NCBI GenBank assembly: GCA_027489105.1
Contig: JAIYAJ010000252.1
Location: 1-25,117 of the forward strand
Direction: 5' to 3'
DNA length: 25,117 bases
Origin: Zymomonas sp.
Lineage (GTDB): Bacteria > Pseudomonadota > Alphaproteobacteria > Sphingomonadales > Sphingomonadaceae
Shown: positions 19,876 through 25,117 of the stretch, in pieces
Numbering within the stretch: position 1 is the stretch's first letter
Layout of the letters: each line of letters opens with the position of its first letter
Position numbers and translations under genes: made by a program
Notes under the pieces: model-generated
Seen by the model: only the letters and a program-made list of their open reading frames with translations
The model's database searches: none
Told to the model about the DNA's origin: nothing

Positions 19876-20413
19876 CCTTGTCGATCGCCTCGCCAGCGGA
19901 TCGCCAGTTACTCTTTAGCCGTACTTCGTGGAAGCCGATGAGCTGGTCCTGCTTGGGGTCGGACATCGCGTTAATTGCCCCGAGTCCGTTCTGGTAGCAC
20001 TCCAGAGCCCACGCGAGATGCCTCATCGCCCCGGGGCCTGCGTTGGGGTCACGGCTGGCGAGGCGGACCTGTAGCGTCGCCTCCTGCAATAGTTCGGCGT
20101 ACTTAGCGGCACCTACGCCCACGTCCGTAGCTGCCTCAATACGCTCCAGTGCGACGAGGGCGGGCCGGACCGCATCAAGGGCGTACGCCTCTGACCCGAT
20201 GGTGTCCGCGTAACTTCGGACGACTGGGGCGGGCTGGATGGGTGCCACGGGCAGCGTGGCGGCGGGTGCCGTGGCAGGGGCGCGATTCGCGGGCCGTCTG
20301 TCCACCACCGACACGTCAGGCATGCGCGCGCCGACCGCGACCACGAGCAGAGCCATCGCCGGAACCCCGACCACCAACCCGGCAACGACCGGCACAACCA
20401 CATCTTTTCTCAC
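19841..20413 (-). CDS. Membrane-anchored protein on the minus strand (190 aa), moron-like
   Basis: This is the only convincing minus-strand gene. Start is GTG at 20413 (reverse strand), preceded by GGAAAGG. Residues 5-27 are a membrane segment (VVPVVAGLVVGVPAMALLVV), 38-66 an Ala/Pro linker (RPANRAPATAPAATLPVAP), and 67-190 a helical domain outside the membrane (DAVRPALVALERIEAATDVG, LLQEATLQVRLASRD). No plus-strand gene competes over 19876-20460. A reversed single gene inside a tail operon is the typical layout of a moron expressed independently, sometimes from a prophage. A role in exclusion or host fitness is possible but not shown by motif. Confidence 0.7.
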   Translation of the reverse strand: MRKDVVVPVVAGLVVGVPAMALLVVAVGARMPDVSVVDRRPANRAPATAPAATLPVAPIQPAPVVRSYADTIGSEAYALDAVRPALVALERIEAATDVGVGAAKYAELLQEATLQVRLASRDPNAGPGAMRHLAWALECYQNGLGAINAMSDPKQDQLIGFHEVRLKSNWRSAGEAIDKAKDLLGVPVLR

Positions 20414-20423
20414 GTCTCAGCCT

Positions 20424-20451
20424 TTCCGTAATCGTGCTTACGCACTCGGAA
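20424..20451. promoter_or_regulatory. Palindromic element between divergent genes
   Basis: TTCCG (20424-20428) and CGGAA (20447-20451) flank a centre that holds two alternative small hairpins, CGTAA/TTACG (20427-20431 with 20438-20442) and GTGC/GCAC (20434-20437 with 20442-20445). It lies in the 47-nt gap between the minus-strand gene and the tape measure gene and overlaps their ribosome-binding regions. It could be an operator or part of a two-way control region. No clear promoter was identified. Confidence 0.35.
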
Positions 20452-20460
20452 GGATAGCAC

Positions 20461-21834
20461 ATGGCCGACCAGAGGGAAAATCTAACCATCTCCGTTTCCG
20501 CGAAACCCGGCCCGGGTGGGCTCGGGGTCTTCTCTGATTTGGAGAAGACGTTGGATCGGGTGAAGGAAAAGCTCGGCCCCCGCTCGTTCGGCAAGGACTT
20601 GGCAGAGATTGCGGTCGGCGGCGGTGCCGTCGCGGGTATCTCGTTTATCGGGAACACGTTCGCCGCCTTTGGCGAGCGGGTTGCCAAGGTCTCCGACGAG
20701 TTGCGGCTGGGTAAGAAGTCGTTTGGGGAGTTTGCCGCCGAGGGTGCGCGGTCTATCCCGGTGCTCGGCGGGTTCATCAAGGGGTTTGACGCGCTACAGG
20801 ATGCCGTCAGCGGTGCCCGCGCCGAACTGGAGAAGATCGCCGAGGCCGAGAAGAATGCGATGGGCGGGCGGGCCGCTTTCGCACAGCGGCGACAAAGCAT
20901 CCTCGGGCTGGGCGAAGGCATTGCACAAATCAACGCGGGGACCACCGCCGCCAACCTGCGAACCTCGCCCGAGATGGTGCGGAGCATTGCCGCGACGGTC
21001 AACTCGGCGTTTGCCGAAATCGCCCGTGGCGTGCAGGGCTTTGGATCGCAGCGGGCACTCGTCGGCATGGGTGGCAACCAGCCCGGACTCTTTGAGCAGC
21101 TTCAGCAGGCACAGCAAAGCCTCGCGGCCATCAACGCGGCGGGAGCGCCAGCCATCCCCGCGCGTCGAGTCATCACATCGAACACGCCGCAAGGCAACAT
21201 CTACAATGACGGAGAAATCCGGCTGGCCGCGAAAGCGCGAGAGGATTACCTCGCACGCCAAAAGGAACTCACCGATAACGTCAATCGGCTCTCGCAGGAA
21301 TACAAGCTGCTCCGCGAGGCGCACGCCAAGGCCGGTGGCGCTGTCGTGTCTCGCCTCTCGGCGCTTGCCAACGAACTTGGGACGCAGCTTGGGGTGAGGA
21401 ACCTGCTCACCTCACTGCCGGGCGGGAGCGTGTTTGGGTTCTCGCCGGGCGGGCCGGCGCAGCTTCCGCTCTCTCCGTTCACCGACCAGGCTCCATACCA
21501 AGGCGAGGGGACAGACCCCTTGCTCGGGAACATCATCGGGTCGGGACAGGCCCGCGCTGGCGCTCGCTCGTCGGCCATGGCCATGATTGAGCAGGAATTG
21601 GCCCGCCGCCGGTCCGACCGATCAGGCCCGATCGTCGCCTCTGGGATTACGTCTCGCGGCGACACGGGCGTCATCCGGCCAACGGTCACGCCCGCCGATG
21701 AGGCCGAGAACCGGCTTGTGCGGAAGCTCGAAGAACTCCGCAAACAGCAAGACGAAACGGGACGTGAAACGCGAGAGCTTGCCCGCGACCTGCTCGGGGA
21801 AGTCCGCGCTCTCGTGCGCGAAGTGAAGGGCTAA
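20461..21834 (+). CDS. Tape measure protein (457 aa)
   Basis: The ATG follows GGAAGGATAGCAC. The protein is long, mostly helical and low in cysteine. It has a hydrophobic stretch at about residues 46-75 (IAVGGGAVAGISFIGNTF), Ala/Gly-rich helices (LGGFIKGFDALQDAVSGARA), coiled-coil segments at about 255-290 (ARQKELTDNVNRLSQEYKLL) and 415-457 (EAENRLVRKLEELRKQQDE). This is the usual look of a tape measure, which sets tail length and is ejected with the DNA. At about 1.5 angstroms per residue the tail would be near 69 nm, short for a lambda-like phage. It follows the chaperone genes as expected, apart from the inserted minus-strand gene. Confidence 0.78.
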   Translation: MADQRENLTISVSAKPGPGGLGVFSDLEKTLDRVKEKLGPRSFGKDLAEIAVGGGAVAGISFIGNTFAAFGERVAKVSDELRLGKKSFGEFAAEGARSIPVLGGFIKGFDALQDAVSGARAELEKIAEAEKNAMGGRAAFAQRRQSILGLGEGIAQINAGTTAANLRTSPEMVRSIAATVNSAFAEIARGVQGFGSQRALVGMGGNQPGLFEQLQQAQQSLAAINAAGAPAIPARRVITSNTPQGNIYNDGEIRLAAKAREDYLARQKELTDNVNRLSQEYKLLREAHAKAGGAVVSRLSALANELGTQLGVRNLLTSLPGGSVFGFSPGGPAQLPLSPFTDQAPYQGEGTDPLLGNIIGSGQARAGARSSAMAMIEQELARRRSDRSGPIVASGITSRGDTGVIRPTVTPADEAENRLVRKLEELRKQQDETGRETRELARDLLGEVRALVREVKG

Positions 21835-21841
21835 ACCAACC

Positions 21842-22810
21842 ATGCCACTCGTTACCCGCCAACTCTCTCGCGGCCTGACCCGGATCAACAACGGTCAGCG
21901 CGAGACGGTCGAGTACTTCCAAGTCACCGGCGAGGACGTGCGCACGCGCGAGGCGGCAGAGAGTGCCGATGCGCGGTTTTCCGTCAACGCGCCGCACCCG
22001 ACCAACGCGCGGGCGAGACTGCGCGACCGTAGCACGTCGGGCGTGCCGACGAACTTCCTTGTCGAGTGCGTGTACGCCGAGCCCGTCTCGGGCCAGTGGG
22101 TCACGGGCGAGACGGACCCGCTGTCGCGGAAGTGGCGCGTGCGGGTGCTGCCTGCGGTCAACCGCTACGACGCCGACCGCTCCGTTGACGGTTTCAAGAT
22201 CGAGAACCCGGCGGGCGACCCGTTCGAGCCCGGCGTTACTCGGGAAGAAACGTCGCTCATCCTTGAGTACAGCGGGTACTTTGCCAACCCGTCCGCGTAC
22301 CTCACGCATCACCGGACCTACGCGAACAAGGTCAACAGCAACGAAATTGCCGTGACCGCAGGCGGTACGTTCCTTGTCCCTCCGCAGGGTGCGAAGTGCG
22401 TGGATGTGATCGCGCCGGATGACTTCGATTGGGACAGCACCGACCCGGTGCGCGCGATCATCCGCGTGGAGATTCGGGGCGGGAAGTACCCGTTTCAGGA
22501 ACGCAAGCGGGCGCGGGGCGCGAATGCGTGGTATCTCGATACTGATGGGAAGGTCAAGAAAGGCCCGATCTGCGAACTGAACGGCGGGCAGTGGGTCAAA
22601 ACGTCGCGCGAGGTTGACCTAGACATCACGGGGCGGATCGCGTCTTACCTCCGCAACTCCTACAGCGTGACGACGGCGGGGAAGCCTTCGGAGCAAGCGG
22701 GCCAGACGATCACCTTTCTTGATTACGAAATCATCGACAACGTGACGTTCATGTACTTCAAGTCGTGCGAAGCGGTGGACTTCTCCGGCCTTGTCCCGGC
22801 GCGGGTGTAA
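21842..22810 (+). CDS. Putative distal tail protein (322 aa)
   Basis: The ATG at 21842 is seven bases after the tape measure stop. The sequence is beta-rich and charged (TRINNGQRETVEYFQVTGED, FLVECVYAEPVSGQWVTGE, KWRVRVLPAVNRYDADRSV, FDWDSTDPVRAIIRVEIRGG, ITFLDYEIIDNVTFMYFKSC), without signal or membrane segment. Position after the tape measure is where distal tail and baseplate proteins are encoded, so a structural tip role is likely. I do not recognise the family, and it does not look like the usual Dit or lambda M/L proteins. Confidence 0.62.
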   Translation: MPLVTRQLSRGLTRINNGQRETVEYFQVTGEDVRTREAAESADARFSVNAPHPTNARARLRDRSTSGVPTNFLVECVYAEPVSGQWVTGETDPLSRKWRVRVLPAVNRYDADRSVDGFKIENPAGDPFEPGVTREETSLILEYSGYFANPSAYLTHHRTYANKVNSNEIAVTAGGTFLVPPQGAKCVDVIAPDDFDWDSTDPVRAIIRVEIRGGKYPFQERKRARGANAWYLDTDGKVKKGPICELNGGQWVKTSREVDLDITGRIASYLRNSYSVTTAGKPSEQAGQTITFLDYEIIDNVTFMYFKSCEAVDFSGLVPARV

Positions 22811-22812
22811 TC

Positions 22813-23223
22813 ATGCCAATCCCGAAACGGCCCGAGCTTGAGTTTCTCCGCTCGCTCTGGGCGGCACTGCGCAACAGCAATACGATCCGGTTCGACGGGC
22901 GCAGCATTGAGACGGTGCGGCCGTCGCCGGAGGCGCGGCCCGTCGCGGGGGAAAGCACGACCCTCCCGGGCTCTCTGATCTATCGCGTCGCACTCACGCA
23001 AACCGGCGGTGCGGGCGGCGCTGACGATCCGCCCACCTATCCGACATGGACCTACACCGTCACACTTAACGGCGCGACGGTCGGCACCGGGCTTGCTCCG
23101 ACGTGGGGCTACTACGCCGCCGCGTTCCACCCCGCCGCGACCGAGGGTGACGGCTACTACGACGCGACGGGCGCGTTCGTGCTCATGCGGACCAACACGA
23201 AGCCCGGCACGACGGACTGTTAA
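22813..23223 (+). CDS. Hypothetical tail-region protein (136 aa)
   Basis: ATG 22813 is used because the earlier in-frame ATG (22765) lies inside the preceding gene. The first 40 residues are helical and basic (KRPELEFLRSLWAALRNSNT). The rest is a small beta domain (LIYRVALTQTGG, TWTYTVTLNGATVGTGLAPT, YYDATGAFVLMRTN). Gene order suggests a tail tip component. No family is recognised. The stop shares a base with the next start (TAATG). Confidence 0.6.
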   Translation: MPIPKRPELEFLRSLWAALRNSNTIRFDGRSIETVRPSPEARPVAGESTTLPGSLIYRVALTQTGGAGGADDPPTYPTWTYTVTLNGATVGTGLAPTWGYYAAAFHPAATEGDGYYDATGAFVLMRTNTKPGTTDC

Positions 23224-24356
23224 TGGGACTTCTCGTCAAATCTGGCGGGCTCGTCGTGAGCCCGGGCGGTCTGGTCGTATCGGCCAATCCGCCCGACTGC
23301 GCGTGTTGCTGCCCAATCGGGTGCTATGCCGTCTGGGAGGCCACGATCGCCACGAACGAAAGCGACGCGCCCGAGTGGGTCGTCTCTCTCGTAGAAGTCG
23401 CGCCCGACCTGACGCCGACCGGCGGATGGGTCGCACACACCGAGCCGTGCGTTTACCGGCTGATCGTCTACGTCGGGTGCGCCGTCGATGGTTTGTGCAC
23501 TGGGGTCGGATCTGGCGAGACGCCCGACCCCCCAACGGGCTTCCCGGCCGGCTGCGCCCGCGTGCTCCAGTCGCTATGGTCGGCTACCGCGACGTGCGGC
23601 GGCGAGGGGAACACCGTTCCGGGCGATTGGGACGTGACCCTGCTCGGCACCTACTGCCGCGACTGGGACACCGCCCCGCCGTCCTACGACTGGACGCCTA
23701 CCGCCGACGGATGCACCTGGTTCAAACTGCGACGCGACGGGCTGCTGATCGGCACGGGCGACTGCGACTATCCGAATCCGACCACCCCGCCCACGCCGCC
23801 TACCGCCCCGGCATCGGACCCGCCGCAAGCGTGCTGCGACGATCCGTGCCCGTGCGTCACGATCACCGACGCCGTTCTGGCGGGCTGGGCGACCACGACC
23901 GACTGCGTAACGTACGACTTCCCCAGCAACGGCGAATGTTGCACCGTGACCCACATCTATCTGGGCGCGGTGAACATCGACGGGCTGCTGTCGTCGGGCG
24001 GGCTGTTCAGCCCTGAGTGGGCCGCACTCCAGAAACGGACGCTGACCGTCTGTCCGGGCGACGAGACGCCTTGCAACGTCTGCACAAGTTCCGATTGCGG
24101 CACGACCGGCAACGTTACGGGCGACATCAACGTCAGCTATTCGATCCGGTGCAACAACGGATCAACGCAGGTGCGCGCGACCGTGAGGCTCAGCACTCAG
24201 GCCGAGCAGTGCGTAGACCCGAACCTTTACGCTTGGGATTCGGGCTGGGTGTCCGTCGCGTGCGACACCACGAGCATCACCCTTACCGATCGGGCCGGTG
24301 TCGGGGCGGTCGGGTGGGAGACGGGTAGCATCACGCTGCTTCTGGAGCCCGTGTGA
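23223..24356 (+). CDS. Cysteine-rich putative tail tip protein (377 aa, 27 Cys)
   Basis: After a hydrophobic Gly/Val start (GLLVKSGGLVVSPGGLVVSA) comes DCACCCPIGC. The protein holds 27 cysteines in all, including CC pairs at QACCDD and GECC and a CNVC-type pair. A Pro/Thr linker (PNPTTPPTPPTAPASDPP) divides two parts of beta character. So many cysteines in a phage structural protein point to disulphide bonds or bound metal in the extracellular particle. It lies in the distal tail module and overlaps its neighbours by 1-4 nt. No family is recognised. Receptor binding or tip rigidity is a guess. Confidence 0.62.
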   Translation: MGLLVKSGGLVVSPGGLVVSANPPDCACCCPIGCYAVWEATIATNESDAPEWVVSLVEVAPDLTPTGGWVAHTEPCVYRLIVYVGCAVDGLCTGVGSGETPDPPTGFPAGCARVLQSLWSATATCGGEGNTVPGDWDVTLLGTYCRDWDTAPPSYDWTPTADGCTWFKLRRDGLLIGTGDCDYPNPTTPPTPPTAPASDPPQACCDDPCPCVTITDAVLAGWATTTDCVTYDFPSNGECCTVTHIYLGAVNIDGLLSSGGLFSPEWAALQKRTLTVCPGDETPCNVCTSSDCGTTGNVTGDINVSYSIRCNNGSTQVRATVRLSTQAEQCVDPNLYAWDSGWVSVACDTTSITLTDRAGVGAVGWETGSITLLLEPV

Positions 24357-24727
24357 CGTACGCAGAACGCCTACAAACCTGCCTCCGGTGCGAGCATTCC
24401 GGTCCGCGCAAGGCCGCGTGCGCCCGTGACGGGCTCCGGCTCCACGACCACGCGACGGGCGCGGCGTGCCCGGATGGTCTGTTCCCCGCCGCTGCAACGC
24501 CGATCACCGTGAAGGGGAACGCCCCGGCTCCGGTTGAAGTGCCCGTTCCGGCGTCGCCCGAGACTGTCGCGGCTCGGCTGGCGGCGTGCCGTGAGTGCGA
24601 ACACTCCGGCGCGGAAGGGGCTGACGCTAGATCCGTGTACTGCGCGACGTGCAAGACGTGCAACGGCGGGCGCGGACGGATGGTGTCGCTGACAATTGGC
24701 CGATGTCCGTTAGCCATTTGGCTATGA
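24353..24727 (+). CDS. Protein with two tandem cysteine-cluster repeats (124 aa)
   Basis: Start is GTG at 24353, overlapping the previous stop by 4 nt. Repeat 1 has LQTC10-LR-C13-EHSG, C23 and C39-P. Repeat 2 has LAAC79-RE-C82-EHSG, C97, C100, C103 and C118-P. A Pro/Val linker (about 54-70) joins them. Each repeat could hold a zinc or iron-sulphur site. The shared CxxCEHSG shows an internal duplication. The family is not recognised. A small virion or regulatory protein is possible. Confidence 0.62.
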   Translation: MTYAERLQTCLRCEHSGPRKAACARDGLRLHDHATGAACPDGLFPAAATPITVKGNAPAPVEVPVPASPETVAARLAACRECEHSGAEGADARSVYCATCKTCNGGRGRMVSLTIGRCPLAIWL

Positions 24728-24773
24728 GGTCGCGGGATTCCGTGCCTATCTTGTCGCGACGGAGGGACTTGCT

Positions 24774-24926
24774 TTGAAGAGCACCCGACAGGACGTAACG
24801 CCGCTGCTCATGCTCTTGCCGCCCCGCGAGCAGAACGCGGCGTTTACGCTCATGCAGTTCCACTGCCGACGTGGGCTGGCACTCGTTCGCGTTCCACCCA
24901 CTCGCCACGGATCGGCACTGCCTTAA
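24774..24926 (+). CDS. Possible small gene (50 aa), TTG start
   Basis: GGAGGGACTTGC precedes a TTG at 24774, a good ribosome-binding site with normal spacing. The product is basic and helical (KSTRQDVTPLLMLLPPREQN, AAFTLMQFHCRRGLALVRVP). It overlaps the next small frame by 56 nt. No other gene fills 24728-24870. It could be a short real protein or the first part of a gene disrupted by a frameshift into the next frame. Family unknown. Confidence 0.4.
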   Translation: MKSTRQDVTPLLMLLPPREQNAAFTLMQFHCRRGLALVRVPPTRHGSALP

Positions 24927-25017
24927 AGACCTGATGGGGTGGTGCCCCGCGACGCAGAGTTACGAGTTCATCAGCCACGACGACATCGATGAAAACCCGG
25001 AGGGCTACGCGCCGTGA
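24871..25017 (+). CDS. Possible small gene (48 aa), GTG start
   Basis: The frame encodes an aromatic, acidic small protein (GWHSFAFHPLATDRHCLKDL, YEFISHDDIDENPEGYAP) whose composition looks genuine. The only start codon in this frame is GTG 24871, without a visible ribosome-binding site, so it may depend on translation of the overlapping upstream frame. Its stop overlaps the next gene start (GTGA). Alternatively it is the continuation of the 24774 frame after a +1 shift. Family unknown. Confidence 0.4.
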   Translation: MGWHSFAFHPLATDRHCLKDLMGWCPATQSYEFISHDDIDENPEGYAP

Positions 25018-25117
25018 TTGACCACGCCATCCAGATCGAATCGGACCTAGAGCGAGCGAGGCAGGCCCGCGCCCAATCGGACCGGGACGAGATGCAACGC
25101 ACCTGCCCGCGTTGCCC
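25014..25117 (+). CDS. 5' end of a zinc-ribbon-like gene (partial)
   Basis: GTG at 25014 overlaps the previous stop. The visible 34 residues are a charged helix (DHAIQIESDLERARQARAQS) followed by TCPRC at the window edge, the first half of a probable zinc ribbon. It continues past the end of the window. Function unknown. Confidence 0.55.
   Translation, partial: MIDHAIQIESDLERARQARAQSDRDEMQRTCPRC

Noticed and set aside
1..25117. CRISPR array, insertion sequence, integrase or attachment site
   Set aside because: No regularly spaced repeats, transposase or integrase motifs, or paired attachment-like repeats were seen in the window.

Overview
The window is about 25.1 kb of high-GC, densely packed, almost entirely plus-strand DNA. 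It reads as the middle of a tailed-phage genome or prophage with a lambda-like long-tailed (siphovirus) late region. The evidence is a GpA-type large terminase, a gpW-like connector, a lambda-type portal, minor-tail-Z-like and U-like proteins, a tail tube protein, a tape measure, and genes that abut or overlap by 1-4 nt. No rRNA, tRNA, integrase, repressor, CRISPR array or insertion sequence was seen. The host cannot be fixed from the sequence. The GC-rich codon use and the style of the beta-rich adhesin-like proteins would suit a high-GC environmental bacterium. Planctomycetota is a weak guess and nothing more.

Layout. (1) Positions 1-3341 hold a string of small accessory genes, mostly of unknown function. 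Several carry Cys/His clusters, two or three carry membrane segments, and one is a RusA-like Holliday junction resolvase. Many share a recurring ribosome-binding cassette around GCGAAAGGGG or GCGAAAGGAG. (2) Positions 3373-3913 hold a 57-residue sigma region-4-like protein, a 41-residue single-pass membrane protein and a zinc-ribbon protein. (3) Positions 3936-4714 look like a lysis cassette: a holin-like protein, a tiny membrane protein that overlaps a lipoprotein in another frame (spanin-like layout), and an XhlA-like coiled-coil/membrane protein. No endolysin is visible. (4) Positions 4716-8065 hold an unknown helical protein, a beta-helix tailspike-like protein and a fibre protein with a heptad-repeat stalk. 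(5) Positions 8066-8216 are the longest non-coding stretch. It is rich in inverted repeats and lies just upstream of the terminase genes, where lambda keeps cos. (6) Positions 8217-16014 are the packaging and head module: small terminase, large terminase, gpW-like connector, portal, a fused prohead protease/scaffold/major capsid protein, a DUF2190-like protein, a SAM methyltransferase and a putative connector. (7) Positions 16016-25117 are the tail module: a beta-solenoid-like protein, Z-like and U-like proteins, tail tube, tail assembly chaperone pair, a lone minus-strand membrane protein (moron-like), a short tape measure, and distal tail proteins including one with 27 cysteines. The window ends in small zinc-ribbon-like genes, the last cut off by the edge.

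How the genes work together. The sigma-like protein sits directly ahead of the late genes and could switch them on. The terminase pair packages DNA through the portal into a shell built from the capsid fusion. The connector, Z-like and U-like proteins join the head to a tail whose length is set by the tape measure. The lysis cassette frees the particles. The observations most worth checking are the capsid fusion with a possible internal start, the sigma region-4 mini-protein, the overlapping lysis genes, the minus-strand gene inside the tail operon, the structured gap ahead of the terminase, and the long terminase gene overlap.
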